Positions 9,631 to 21,178 of a DNA stretch of 64,000 nucleotides are shown here, piece after piece. The stretch comes from Atherinomorus stipes (Eukaryota; Chordata; Actinopteri; Atheriniformes; Atherinidae): positions 1 to 64,000 of the forward strand of contig JALJCO010001378.1 in assembly GCA_023101725.1 (NCBI GenBank). Direction: 5' to 3'. The notes beneath the pieces were generated by a model. It saw only the letters and a list, made by a program, of their open reading frames with translations, did not search any database and was not told the DNA's origin. Numbering within the stretch: the first letter of the stretch is position 1; every line of letters starts with the position of its first letter. The position numbers and the translations under genes were made by a program.

Positions 9631-11139
9631 CCCTGATTTACAAAGAATCCAAATACAGGCCGCTAATTTATTTGCCTCGCAGATAAATAGCGTGCGCTGT
9701 CTCTTCAGCATTTGTGGGTGAGCTACAAAGATTATACACGCAATCTGTAACAGGCACAAACAGCAGTATTTAAATGAGGATTAGCGTGCGCTATTGCTGT
9801 GCCATGGAAAGTTCTGAAGAACATGTGGTAAACGCAAAATGAAATTCATCCTGATAGAGAGATATTAGTTCCAGAGATATAATATGAGGCAAGTAAAAAA
9901 AAGTGTATAAGATAAATGAAGAGTTCATTTGCAAAAATAGACAGGCGCCATTTGGGAAAAAAATGGAGTTAACTGCTTTTGCAAATAAAGTCTTCATTTA
10001 CTTTTTGAATATTTTCACCAAATCAAGCTCACATAAAGTAGAGGGTTTTAATTATGTAAAATGGAGATAGGACGTTTGTACCCGACTGCGACGACAAGCA
10101 GTTGACTCCGTTTTTCCACAATGGTGTTTGTCTGTTTTTTGCAAATGAACTCTTCATATAATAACTAAAAAATAAAAACAATGCACCAGGTTTCCCTGTG
10201 GGTCGTAAGTAGAGACCAATTTATAAGGACATGGATAAGGAGACGCTGTTGAAGATGGTCTGATATTACGCACGCAGTGTGCGATCTTTGGCACAATGCC
10301 AGGCGCTGGACCTGCGTAATTGCCCCACCCCACGCAAAACTCAATTAAATATAATATCAATAGTTTGTGCTACGTTACTAGTTTTTTTCACTGAGTTTTC
10401 TGTGGGGTGGGAGTCACTTCATGCTGGACAGCAACCTCAGAGCATCAGTGTGGAGCGGTTGGTGTGGAGAGGAGGAACCGGGTCAGGAGAGAAGGAGTGC
10501 GCAGGAACTGATCTGAATTTAAAAGTATGCCATTGGTAAAAAATAAAAGAAAATAAAAAGACATAATAAATGTCAGCTTTAACTACTACGATGCTACAGC
10601 TGCAGATGTTCTGATTCATCTGATTCATCAGGTCTAGAATAAACCGTTAACCAGTGATGTTGATTGTTATTTAATTGGATAATGGAAATTTGACGCGTCA
10701 CCTGCACACTTCATGAGAAATGATTTTGACCCGATGCTGCATGTCTGCAGTCCTGTAGGCAGCACTCTTCCAGCCATTTGTGCGTAAAGCTGCCAGTTAA
10801 CACCTGCTTTTCAGACGCACTAGATTACATGCAATTTTTTTGCACTCGCGTTCCATTACACGGTTAATAAATCACATTGCGTGTGTTAAGCTGAGCTGTT
10901 TGCATAGTCTCCTCCCAATATTTTGCGCGTTCTGGCAGAAACGCATATTCACTGCATATTAATTGCATATTCACTTACAGCAGACACGCAAAATGGATTG
11001 CGGGGCTTTTTTGCCCATTAACAGGCGCAAACCTCCTTTTGCCCTGCTTTGTAAATCAGCTTTGGTGGATTACTGTGCGTGTAATGAAGATAGCCCCCGT
11101 TGTTACACGCGCAAACCTTTTCGAAAATCAGGGCCAAAG
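9622..11139. mobile_element. inner inverted-repeat element with GGCCCTGATTT ends
   Basis: AGGCCCTGATTTACAAAG at 9622 is mirrored by GAAAATCAGGGCC at about 11124-11136. The body has repeated TTTGCGCGT/GCGTGTAA-like segments near both ends and no transposase frame. It abuts and truncates the LINE relic and contains a smaller MITE (9905-10157). Confidence 0.45.
9905..10158. mobile_element. MITE with GAAGAGTTCATTTGC ends, copy 1
   Basis: ATGAAGAGTTCATTTGCAAA at about 9916 is mirrored by TTTGCAAATGAACTCTTCAT near 10139-10158. The interior (GGAGTTAACTGCTTTTGCAA, TTTTGAATATTTTCACC, GGAGATAGGACGTTTGTACC) recurs at 41105-41290 in the ncan intron. Confidence 0.6.
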
Positions 11140-11499
11140 TACTTCCTGTTCTCCAAGTACGTTTTGAACCAGTATTGATGTACTACTGTTTAGGCTATAA
11201 AAATATACTAAATGATGTTGTTTCTAGTAAATTATGGACGCTACTCACTCAAGACACTTGGATTACATTGGATGAGCAGTATGGAGGAATATTGCCAAGT
11301 TTTTGTGGACTTTTATGGACCTTTTTGTGTTAAGTGCCTGTGAGCTCCATTATGTGACAGTTGGCCAATAACGAAAAGCCTCCCGATCTCTGGCTGCATT
11401 TGAGTTTGTAAAAAAGTGCTCCAGAGTTTTGCTCAGCATGAAGGTGAGTAGAAAATGAAGGCACATCATTCTGTGGGTGTACTATTCCTTTAAACACTT

Positions 11500-13320
11500 T
11501 CCAAATAAATCAAAGCAGTGCTGTCACGTTGGACCTATAGCTGCTGATGTGAATGAAGTTTATCTGAGGTTTATCAGTACGATGATACATATTGTCATAT
11601 ATAAGTATAACAGGTGTGCTTTGGGACATTGTTGCATGAACTGCCATCACTAACAGCTATAAATCAATTATGTAAGCAGGTGCCACAATTAAGTAATAAA
11701 TGCTACAATATGTGTCTCTCCCTGACTCATCTGTTTGAATGTTTGCCAGTGAATGAATCTGAGCAGTGAGTGGGAGCATGTTGGTGTGTTGCCAACACAA
11801 CGGAACAAACCATGTCTTCGTCATGGCAACCAGGAGCATGCAATACAGATAACTTAGCAATGAGTCCAAAAGCATGAAATAAATACTGAGTGACAAATTT
11901 CAGCAGCATATTTAGAGATTTGTTCCAACATATACAGTCACAACCACTAAAATTATAGATTGTATCGTACTGGATACACCGTGGCATTAGAAATTCATTG
12001 GAGAAGGCTTGTAATGCATTTTAGTATGGAAGAAGTTAATATTTTTTCAAGCGTTCAGGATTGCGAGGGTATTTGATATTCTCTCGGCATGACATTTAAA
12101 CTGCAAACTGCTTCTTGTGTAAAAGGAAAGCAGACAATATGCTACAGTAGATGTTTGCTGGCAGCTCTTTGGCAAGCAGAAATGAAACGCAGGCAGTATG
12201 CTTTCGTTTGCAAGAATAATGACAGCAATAGTCACCACACATTAGACCAATTCAACAATCAAATCAACAAGTTCCTCAGATGGTAAACACAACAATTCAA
12301 TCCTTTTGAGGAGCAACATTAAAGCTTAATTAAACCTTCTTAATAATCACTGACAGCATTTGAAGCAAAGACACAATGAAGAGATACTGTAGGTAGGAGG
12401 CAGTGATGTAACAGAGAACTGCGATAGTGACTGAGTCCTTTAAACTAGTTTGCTCAGAGGATGACAATACTGTCTTCATCTTGTCGAGCTACATACAGTA
12501 ATCTTTTCATCTGAACTTTAAATGAAATTAAGTGACCTCATGACAACACAGAACTGCTACACAGCATGGCATAAAGAGTGATGGGACAGCTCTCATTTAT
12601 CAGCCTGACGGAGGTCAGGACCTCCAAACAGTGCTGAGATGGAGGCAGAGGAAGAGGAAGACAGATGAAAACGTGACACAAACGACAAAATGAAACAATG
12701 CTGGTCAAATATGTTTATGTAATAACTTAGATAAAATAGAAAAATAAATCATTTCAAGCAGTCCAAGCCATCCATTAACCTCACAAGTATCTTTCTTTAA
12801 GCCTTGGCATGGCTTGTCTAACATTTTCTTGTTTATACCTGCAGTGTTTCCTATTATAACCAAGTCTATAAATCGTTTCATGGCAGATTTAAACTAGTTG
12901 GCGCATGTTTATTAAACAGCTGCAGTTTCACTCCAAACCAAGTCCCGAAGACTTTCTTTTCTCAGCTTCATAGGCTCAAGAAAGAGTTTAGGAGAACAGC
13001 CAAATAATAGTTATGGCACTTACAGTATATTATGTACATCATAAAAGCCTGTAGACTATCGTCAGGTAACTCTTATCTCTGTTAGTCACTGACTGCAGAT
13101 TAAAACATATTCAAAGCGTTAGAATAAAAACAGTCCCCTATAGAATCCAGAGAATAATTTCAGACACAGCAAGGATTTGATGACTCTATCCAACACGTTT
13201 TTTTTTCAGTTTCCACTTATTGGATCCTGTTTTTGACTAAACTAATGAAGTTTTATGGTTTACAGGGACATTTGATGGGATAAAGCAATTATTTATTCCA
13301 CACATGGATTGTTAAAAGTC
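11500..13320. other. intergenic, nothing recognised
   Basis: AT-rich sequence with many stops on both strands; no domain, transposon terminus, or splice-bounded frame was recognised. Confidence 0.5.
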
Positions 13321-13404
13321 AAAATGTGTCTATCCTCAGTTCAGCTCCATTCAGCCTGATCCCAGTCCTCTTTTTTTTAAAAAAAAAATTTTTGTTTGTT
13401 TGTT

Positions 13405-13520
13405 TTGCTGTATTGATCCCTATTGGAAAATTTGGTTTCTGCATTTTACCCATCTCTGGATTAACAAGAGGGCAGTGGCCTGTTGCGTCTCGGCGCCTGG
13501 GGAGCAGTTGGTGGGGGTTA
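13405..13520 (-). repeat. SINE 3' half (same family as 52004-52256)
   Basis: The minus strand reads TTAACCCCCACCAACTGCTC, CCCAGGCGCC, GGTAAAATGCAGAAACC and AATAGGGATCAATAC. This matches the body and 3' end of the SINE at 52004-52256, whose equivalent is TTAACCCCCACCAACTGCTC ... GTTAAATGCAGAGAACG. The tRNA-like head is missing. Confidence 0.6.
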
Positions 13521-13922
13521 AGGAGGATGAGAGGTTAAGATATGAGGGTTTTTATTAAAGATGACTTTTCACTGCTCTGCAGTATGTTCACATCACTTGC
13601 CAGGATTGGCTCAATTTAACTGGAATCGTTCATGTCGCTGCACTTGACTTGAAGAAGTTGTAGTTTGAAGTATGAGTTTACTTTCTTTGCAACGATGACA
13701 ACAATCAGTGGAAATAAGGAGACAAGAGTAGTTTCTAAACATGTGAAGAGTATCAGCCTAAATTTTTCCTGCTGATTCTGGGTTTTAAACTGAACAAAGT
13801 TGAAAAGTAACTCAGACATTTCAAGCTGACAGTGTTATCTCCTTTACTCACATTGAAATGCCAAGAAGGCAGTGACAGTAAACTTGATAATTCCATTTAA
13901 AAATAGAAACTTGAAACTTTAT

Positions 13923-14783
13923 TGCAAAGGGACTAGAGGGAGGAATTTAAAAAACAAACAAACATGCATGTCCATTTTTTTTTACTAATTTAATACTAAT
14001 GGGTGATGAAGCGCTAAATACCAAAAAGAACGTTTCCACCCACGTCTCTCTCCGTTGCCGTTTGTGCACGCTCCCGTGATGGCTTGACTCGTGGCTGCAG
14101 TTACCTGAAGCGGCAGTCGCGAGTTTCGTTTCTTAAAGGGATATTGTGTAAGTTCTCCTGTGTTTTATTCACAAAAACTGATTATTTGGTTAAAAAGTGT
14201 TTTTTCATTAATCAGTAATCACTCCCATCAACAAACTGAAGTGCTCCTCTAAGTTCTAAATTTGCCGTTCGTATCATTCATTTATACATCGAGCGGGTCG
14301 TCTCGGTGGAGGCTGCCATGTCGTATCGCCATGTTTTTGCGTTCGGGAGAAGCGTGACAGTAGGAAAACACAGAAACTCACCGGACACACCGGAGTTTTC
14401 AGCTCAGTTCGAGGTAATGCCTTTGAAAAGTCACCGCGCTGCAGAGGGGGAGAGACTAGCGTCTCACTGACGATGGGTTCACGTGCAGTCGGGCAGACGG
14501 CCGTTGGTAACAAACCAGATGTCATTTTAATCAATAAAGCCGAGCGAAAGACGGTAAAACATGGGTCAGGGAAAACAATACGACATCGCCATGACAACCG
14601 AACAGATGTGGACTGATATCACTGTAACTGATGGACCACGTCTTCACATAGAGGCTGGTGATAACTTTACATGCAGCGGATGTCGTCGGTCTGCCCGGTT
14701 TCACGCGAACGCAGCATGAAAAGTACGAGGGAGCTGCTCCCGATTACACAATGTCCCTTTAATCTTGCCTCAAGTCCCTTTAA
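13923..14783. mobile_element. TTAA element X, copy 1 (interrupted by Y)
   Basis: The left end is AAAGGGACTAGAGGGAGGAA (13926 on); the right end is reverse complement of TTAAAGGGACTTGAGGCAAG (TTAA at 14780-14783). Between them GGGTGATGAAGCGCTAAATA, CGTTTCCACCCACGTCTCTC and GTTTGTGCACGCTCCCGTGA match X copy 2 at 24766-26034. The TTAA of CGTTTCTTAATCTTGCC is occupied by element Y. Relative to copy 2 it lacks about 250 bp after CTCCGTTGCC. Confidence 0.75.
14133..14762. mobile_element. TTAA element Y, copy A
   Basis: Ends TTAAAGGGATATTGTGTAA and, from the right, TTAAAGGGACATTGTGTAA: 19-bp inverted repeats including a TTAA duplication (14133-14136 and 14759-14762), as for piggyBac-type insertion. 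Copy B at 21179-21807 is nearly identical. A 107-codon minus-strand open frame (14274-14597) is present in both copies but shows no known domain. Confidence 0.8.
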
Positions 14784-15088
14784 GGTTGAAAGCGAGTGAA
14801 ATCTGCTTCATCTCTCTTTCTTAAATTTCTGAAAACATGATTCATTTACTTCCTGTTTACACTGCAAATATGAACGATGAATTAGGCCTCAGTGTTGTGA
14901 CCGAACATGCAAACTCTTAAGTCCATACACCTGTAGCCTATGGGAAATGGTGAGAGAAATTATTCTGTCTAAACAATCCCCCTTAATGCCATTTGCATTG
15001 TGTGTATAATTCAGCTGCAGCACACTGCTGCTGCTGGGTATTATACATTGAGCGTCGTTGGTTTGAGGAGAAAACAGGCTGAACTGAG

Positions 15089-16161
15089 TCAAAGGGGAAG
15101 TTCAGGATTTTTGACATAGGGCCCTGTTTTCGAGTAAGCCAGGATACTACTTATCACTGAAGACAGTTTCATCATATTTTATTTCGCTATTCTAGTTCCA
15201 GGAGGTCACCAGTGCTAATGCTAATGTAAGTCAATAGGAATCTGCTAGCCTGTCACAATCTTATCCACTGCACGGAACATCTGAGGCAAATAAGTTATGA
15301 CGTAAGACTATCTGTTAATCAGGGGTGTCAGTGATTCCAGAGGGCCGGTGGCTGCTGGTCTTCCACCAAGCAGTAGCACACCAGACTCCACATCTCATCA
15401 AGTTAAGTTAAGCTGGTTCTGGATGAGCTGAGTGGAGCTGGGGCTCTGTTGGTTGGAAAGACAGCAGCCACAGCCCTCTGGATACTGACACCCCTGGTGT
15501 AAATGCTGTGTTACTTGAATAATGTTACCAATAAAACTAACCTTGCATTTCGTTGCATTTTTATTGTTACTGCTTAGACACTTTACAAAGTTTTACTTCC
15601 TGTATTTGGCAGCAGAGTGATATCTGCCATCTGCACGGCTGCTACATGCATGAAAGAATTTAATTACACAAATATACAGTCAAAACTACGGCCACGTCTG
15701 AAAGGTATGAGGATATGTTGAATTTTGAAGACAATTTCAAACTTTGTCATCAAACTAACAGTCACCATATCTCTATGAAACAGAATACACTGACAAAGGT
15801 AGTAGCACTGCCACCCGGAAGCAAAGTATATAATTCCCCAGATTCTAGGTCCTCAATATGTAATGCAAAATTTGTCATACAAGGCTAGTTTTACTTGTTT
15901 AACACACGAGTTTACTAGTTTAACATGACATTTACACAGATAGGCTTGCTGATTTGCCTTGGATGTTCTGTGGAGCGGATAAAATTGGTTTTAATAACAA
16001 GCTAGCAGATTCCTATTGACGCACACTAGCATTAGCATCTGAAACCTCCTGGAGGTAGAATAATGGGATAAAATATGTTGAAACTGTCTTCAGTGATAAG
16101 TAGGACCCTGGTTCACTTGTAAATGAGGCCCTATGTAAAAAATCCTGAACTTCCCCTTTAA
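15089..16161. mobile_element. TTAA-type element with ~160-bp inverted arms
   Basis: The left end (T)AAAGGGGAAGTTCAGGATT at 15090 and the right end AATCCTGAACTTCCCCTTTAA (TTAA at 16158-16161) are reverse complements. The match continues through TAGGGCCCT, ATCACTGAAGACAGTTTCA, GCTAATGCTAATG and TCAATAGGAATCTGCTAGC to about 15250, and 15995 on the right. The left target reads TCAA, so one base has changed. The interior holds a small hAT-like insert (15320-15496). No coding capacity. Confidence 0.75.
15320..15496. mobile_element. small hAT-like MITE nested in the TTAA element
   Basis: Ends CAGGGGTGTCAGT and ACTGACACCCCTG are inverted repeats, extended inward by CAGAGGGCC/GGCTGCTG and its mirror. 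Flanks CTGTTAAT and GTGTAAAT agree at 6 of 8 bases, consistent with an aged 8-bp target duplication. Confidence 0.65.
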
Positions 16162-16164
16162 TTG

Positions 16165-17300
16165 AAAATGTTATATCTAATGGAATATGAAGGGGAGAGT
16201 TTGTCCTGTAATCTATAGATAAGTGTTGAAAAGAAAAGTGTGCTTTAGCTCGACCACAGCCTCCTTCCAATTTTCTACTGGTTGCTTTCTGTGGCAACAA
16301 GGCGTCATTTTCACACACCAAGACAGTAAACCATATTGCTTTACTCTGTGGCTTCTTTCAACGAACCAGGAAAAGCAGGGTTAATGAAACAGTCTGTATA
16401 TGTGCTGTGAGCGTGCATGTGCTTTCAGACAGATGGATGGATGCGTGTCTGTCTGTGCTTGCATATCTGTCAGGAAGAAATGACGGAAAGGAGACAGCCT
16501 CAGCACAAACACAAAGTCGAGGGAAAGGACAGTGACTTAAAGGAAGCAGGGAAAGCAGCAGAGAGAATAAGAAGTATGGAAAGGAGATACTGCTAGTGGG
16601 GGAAAAAAGAGGTTTGTGGGAGTGAAATTAGGGCAGAAAATAAGAGGAGAAGCTCGCAGAGGTAGAGAAGCATCTGGTATGCAGAAAGGCATGGAATTGC
16701 AAGAATGCTTGGGCCCTGCTTGGCATGCAGAAATTGGTTGGTCAGCAGGCTTTTGTGGCTCTGCTGGGGAGAGAGGGACTGAATGGATGCAGAAGTACAC
16801 AAACTAGTGAACCTTATCTCACCTCAGTCACAAAGGACACTTAAAGTTCACGTCATAGTCTGTGTGCACTTTCTCTTTCATGGAACTTGAAGTAACTTTC
16901 TAGAGGAGGCAAACGTAAAGAAACCAAACTCCTGACTTTATGTTTGTGTGTTGTGTGGGTCCAGCAAATAGCTAGATGTATTATTTAATTATTAGAATCC
17001 CCATATCAAACTGCTCAGCCGTTTTTCTTCCATACTCTATGAAACAAAAATATACTGTAACATATATGTAAATATACTGCATATGTTTTTATTTTTAGTT
17101 AGGAAATATATCAAGTAGTCTACATAAAAATACATGTATGGCGTGGTTACATGTCAAAAGATATACTGAAAAAAAAATTCCTTATTTTTTCATGTTATTC
17201 TTTTAGTAAAACAACTTTTTCTTTCATGTATTTACTGGATTAAAACAGGTAGTTTGAGTAATCAATCATGTCATTTGATAAATAAAAAAATGCGGACACA
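16165..17300. other. intergenic, nothing recognised
   Basis: Purine-rich tract at 16480-16690 and otherwise AT-rich; open frames here are short and lack domains. Confidence 0.5.
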
Positions 17301-17309
17301 TGTAGCGTC

Positions 17310-17350
17310 ACCATGTATGATATATATATGATATAATATATCATATATCA
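17310..17350. repeat. AT-rich imperfect palindrome
   Basis: ATGATATATATATGATATAA followed by TATATCATATATCA forms an AT dinucleotide-type hairpin. Confidence 0.6.
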
Positions 17351-17574
17351 CTTGTGCTCCTACTGAAAAAGCCAAGTGTACAGCCCTGAGATGTTAAGAA
17401 ATGATAAATAACTTTATTTCTTACTGTTATAAAGTATGGGAAACACACATTTGTTCTACATTACATTGCTTCTATTTTAATAGTAATTCACTGCAAATAA
17501 CACTGTATTCAACCCTGTAATTTACAGTTCTATAAAACCATACTGTAATGTCTTATATGTCATCACCATATGTT

Positions 17575-17625
17575 TAACGGTAAAATTCTGGCAACCACTA
17601 CTGCCAGTAGTTTACCGTAAAATAT
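17575..17625. repeat. MITE-like palindrome with ACGGTAAA/TTTACCGT ends
   Basis: AACGGTAAAATTCTGGCA and TGCCAGTAGTTTACCGT flank CAACCACTAC; the arms fold back. Similar ACGGTAAA hairpins are common in fish genomes. Only the core is clear. Confidence 0.45.
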
Positions 17626-17814
17626 ACAGATTTTTTTAAGTTGGATTCACATTGGGTCCATGTGTGGGGGTTAAGAGCTGCGGCAAGCCACATCTGGGAC
17701 ATGTGACATGGGTCCGGTTTGAGCCAAAGTATCATTGACTATATCAGCCACGATTGGCTTCTGAGGCCGCGCTGCAACCGGAACACACTGCACATAAACC
17801 CGGTGTGAAGCTGC

Positions 17815-18300
17815 CTTTAGACCTCAGTGCAGCATTTGACCTGAACCATGACCTTGTTTCTTGTATCTCTTTGTGAAGCACTTTACTGAATTTTACTTTA
17901 CATATTACAGCAAAGGCTTGAATATGGCACCTAACTCATTGGTACTTTGCACTGATTTCAGTCATATATCTGATAGATTTAAGTTTGTTCATAGAAAAGA
18001 AACTGTGTTATTTATGGTGTTCCACAGGTTTCTTGACTTGGTGGATCTCCGAGAAAACATGACAATATGTTTCACTGTTCCACTGATACAGTCTTTGAAA
18101 CATCAGGAAACTAACTTGTCATCAAAGTTCAGTTTTCCAAGCTAATCAATAACACATAGTTTCCTTTTCCTGGACTCAAGCAAAAATGAAGTTACTCTCA
18201 TCAGATCTGGATGGCATTACTTCAGCCTCCAGTATTAATGTGAGGAACCTTGGCCAAGATTTGTATTCAACTCTCATTTCAGAGTTTCCAGAGTAGCCTT
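17815..18300 (+). pseudogene. degraded L2-type LINE fragment
   Basis: The plus strand gives LDLSAAFDLNHDLVS at 17818, where L2-type elements read LDLSAAFDTVDHxxLL. About 380 bp later it gives DGITSASSINVRNLGQDLYS then TLISEF, where the family reads (D)GxxxxxSxxVRNLGVxxDSxLSFxxH. Stops and frameshifts break everything between. It is a relic of a reverse transcriptase, with the central catalytic block mostly unreadable. No other gene is plausible here. Confidence 0.6.
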
Positions 18301-18811
18301 TGTTCACTCGCCAAATATGTCCTCAATCAGCAATATGCTGTCTCAAATTGAGACAGAAAGCTGTCCCTGCATTAATTACATACACTCTAAAAGGGATTCA
18401 GGCTTTTAGTCAGAAGGACTATTGTTATCAAGATGAGAGAACTCATTGTCCATTAAAACAAACGAAGATGAATTACAACAACTTCAGCTTCAAAAATGCA
18501 AGGAAACTCATTAAAAAACTCATAATGATCACTTCTGTTAACTTTCAATGATCTCAAATAATATGTTCAAGTTCAACTTACTTGATACAGAAAGTTCAGT
18601 CAACAGACTGCAATTTACATTAACTTGTGTTTTGAAGTTGAATAAACTTGACATTAAAAGCTGATTCAACTTAACTCAGTCAAAGCAACAAGATGACTTG
18701 ATCTAGTTTATCTGGGTCAACTCCTGTAATCTCTTTTTTACAGTGTATAGGCTGTTATAGCAATACGGTTTTGTCTGGATGTCCAAATAACCCCCTAAAA
18801 TCTGAGTTGAT

Positions 18812-18947
18812 CCAAAGTGCTGACTTGTGATGCTAAAAAAGACCATATTACTACCATGTGAACCTCACATGGAGCCACTGCAGTGAGGTTGACATGGTAC
18901 AGTAGTAATATGGTCTTTTTTAGCATCACAAGTCACCACTTTGATCA
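18812..18947. repeat. ~55-bp-arm hairpin
   Basis: The left arm begins CAAAGTGCTGACTTGTGATG and continues CTAAAAAAGACCATATTACT. The right arm has AGTAATATGGTCTTTTTTAG and CATCACAAGTCACCACTTTG. Pairing is almost complete except for one 4-base insertion (ACAG) and a few mismatches, with a loop of about 13 bases around 18870-18880. GATC flanks both sides. A small palindromic MITE is likely; a hairpin RNA is possible. Confidence 0.7.
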
Positions 18948-18956
18948 CCTTATATA

Positions 18957-19003
18957 AATGAAAGGTGTATAAACTATTTGCAAAGAGTTTATACACCTTT
19001 CAT
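18957..19003. repeat. second hairpin, 20-bp arms
   Basis: ATGAAAGGTGTATAAACT and AGTTTATACACCTTTCAT are exact reverse complements separated by ATTTGCAAAG. It sits 10 bp after the larger hairpin. Confidence 0.8.
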
Positions 19004-19196
19004 TCATATATTTTTTAAAAACTTACTTTTAGTTATTCTATTGATTTTATAGTGTTATTTTAAAATGTTTATGAGCAAATCTAAAGCTTTTTTTACTTTA
19101 TTCTTTAATGCAGGCATAAATCAGTTACCTGTGAATCTGTGTTTTTCTCTCAGATCATTTAGCGAAAAATTCAGTTTTTTTAGCACAAAATATTTG

Positions 19197-20384
19197 TTCA
19201 TCACTAATTCCAGAGATTCAAGAACTTTATTGTCAATTCAAGACACATTAAACATGAGGTGAGACAAAACGTTACTCTGGTCCAGGGAATCAATAACAAG
19301 TATAAATAGGAATAACTCCATAGAAAATAGAATATGCAAATATGTTAGATATAAGCTAAGAGTTAAGTTATAGAAATATAGAACCCCCACAGTTTAAAAT
19401 ATAAATACTATGATAGGTTTAAGAAGAAATGCAAATGTGAGAAAGTGAGATGACACAACAATATCCAAAGTCTTGTTCCATTAGGTAGTCTGCAGTTAAC
19501 AGTAAAAAGTGACAACTGTGCAATGACAATGTTTAAAGGTGCCATGACATAAATTTCTTTTCTGGGGTTTCGGGTGTATAATATGATCTGTTGTGCACTG
19601 ATGAGGCCATGTGAATGTCCAGAGTGAGAATCAAAGTTCCTGTTTATGGTCTGTCAGCTTTGTCTTCTGCTAGAAACAGTTGAATCAGACAGCAGGCTAT
19701 CACTCGTAGTTCTATCATTCTACGTAATTTAATTGCTCCAATAAGAGCACACTATCAAGTAAACAGCGCCCCCCCCCTCTCTCTCTCTCCTACGGTTTTG
19801 CACCGTCCGCTCCCTCCCTCCCCTCCCTGTCTGATTCAGCTTTGTGTTGGAGCTAGTAGTCTTCTGTGAGCAGGTTGTTTTAAAAAATGGATTTAGAACT
19901 TGAGCAACACTGAGGGAGGGGGCCACAACCTTGTCATTACCTGTAAGTTTTTTTTTTCTAAATGCTGTCTTGTCTGATAAACGTAGCTCACACTGTCTGA
20001 AGTGCCCATGTTGCTAGCAGAGAGCCTTTAGAAAACTCACAGAGGAGGGTAATAATTTAATAGGTCATAGCCAAATAAGGTGTAGCCAATCAAAATGAAG
20101 TCAACGTGGTCTCCGGGTAAAGCTCCATATCATCACCGGACCAACTGTTTACTGAGGAAGGGAGGTCTGGCGTTTCAAAACAATACTCCGCTGTAAAAAT
20201 GCCGTTTTTTTCTTTGGAGTATTTACATATGAGTATGCCAACAACATAAACTAGTTTTTAACTGCAATGATCACTCGTTTAAAGTAGTGCAAAATAGTTT
20301 GTGCACATGTCAGCAACATGCAGATATGTATTGTCTGTGGGGGTGTGTGTGGGGGTGCTTCTACAGGCTACCGGGTTCCTTCAG
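19197..20384 (-). mobile_element. LINE 3' UTR, split by a TTAA-flanked insertion
   Basis: The plus strand has ATTCAAGAACTTTATTGTCA at about 19216 followed by TATAAATA-rich sequence. This is the style of the 3' end of a fish LINE whose coding part continues at 20385-21110 on the minus strand. Between TTAA at 19533-19536 and TTAA at 20279-20282 lies an insert starting TTTAAAGGTGCCATGACAT, related to the ends of the element at 46139-47627. The right terminal repeat of the insert is poorly conserved. Confidence 0.45.
19533..20282. mobile_element. TTAAAGGTGCCAT-type element inserted in LINE tail
   Basis: Starts TTAAAGGTGCCATGACAT, the same family of terminus as TTAAAGGTGCCATCACC at 46139. It contains a CT-rich tract (19768-19830) and ends at a TTAA with a weak mirror (TTAAACGAGTGATCAT on the minus strand). 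No coding region was recognised. Confidence 0.45.
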
Positions 20385-21110
20385 AGTTCAGCATTCTCTC
20401 AGCTTCTGGGAAGAAGTTGTTCCTCAGTCTGGAGGTACTGCTCTTAATACTTTGTAGCCTCCTGCCTAAGGGGACAGAAAGAGTGTGTGCGGGGTGAATG
20501 GGGTCCTTCATAATGCAGGAGGCCTGCTTCCTACGCCTAAATGTTTGTTGTGGAGAACAGGCTGTGTCCTACAGTCTTCTCTGCAGCTTTCTCCATCCCC
20601 TGCAGAGCCTATTCTCTGCTGCCAAGCAGCTGCCATGCTACACGATGATGCAGGAGGACAGGACACTCTCCACCTCACGTCTGTGAAAGGATGTCAGGAC
20701 TGAGCTCCCCAGTCCGGCACACCTCAACCTCCTCAGAAAGTGGAGGCGCTGACGTGCCTTCCTAATCAGACAGGAAGTGCTCCAGGTGAGGGTGTCAGAG
20801 ATGTGTACGCCTATAGGTACCTGAAGCCCAGGTACACGGTCGTCTTCACATTTATGCAGAGGTGGTCTCTGCACCAACCCTGCAGATGTTCCACCTCCTG
20901 TCTGTAGCTGGACTCGTCGTTAGTGATGCATCCAACCACAGCTGTGCCATCTGTGAACAATCAGACACCTCGGACGTCTCGCTGAGCAGTCGTGTGTGAG
21001 CAGGGTGAACAGGATGGGGCTCAGTAAACAGCCCTGGGGGAGCCAGTGCTGAGGATAGTGGGGGAAGAGGAAACATCATGGATCCACAGACTGCGGCGTG
21101 TCTGTTAGGA
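20385..21110 (-). pseudogene. LINE ORF2 C-terminal part
   Basis: From the right, the minus strand gives the GxPQG/LSPxLFTL-like region (LAPPGLFTEPHPVHPAHT in a shifted frame), TDGTAVVGCITNDESSYRQE and VEHLQGWCRD. It then gives PIGVHISDTLTWSTSCL, IRKARQRLHFLRRLRCAGL and LTSFHRREVESVLSSCI. The tail has ending motifs such as LRNNFFPEAERMLNS. This is the reverse transcriptase palm and post-RT region of a non-LTR element; the order LGVHISD-LTW...RRLRRAGL...F-R-..ESVL is diagnostic. Several frameshifts show it is dead. The 3' UTR continues at lower coordinates. Confidence 0.75.
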
Positions 21111-21178
21111 AGTGTAGGACCCAACTGCAAAGGGTTGAGCTCAGTCCACGTGTGTATACGTGCGCATGTTAACATTTC

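Larger units (their letters stand above)
8818..11493. mobile_element. long-arm inverted-repeat element enclosing a nest
   Basis: The left arm 8818-9000 (AGTACACCCGAATGATGTGC, TCTACTCACCTTCATG, TTTTTGTGTTGAGCG-type) and the right arm 11290-11484 (GTGGACTTTTATGGACCTTT, CATGAAGGTGAGTAGAAAA) are reverse complements over roughly 180 bp. The right end runs into CCTTTAA, giving a TTAA at 11490-11493; the left TTAA has decayed. Between the arms lie an L2-type LINE relic (9060-9630) and another inverted-repeat element (9622-11139). Confidence 0.65.
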
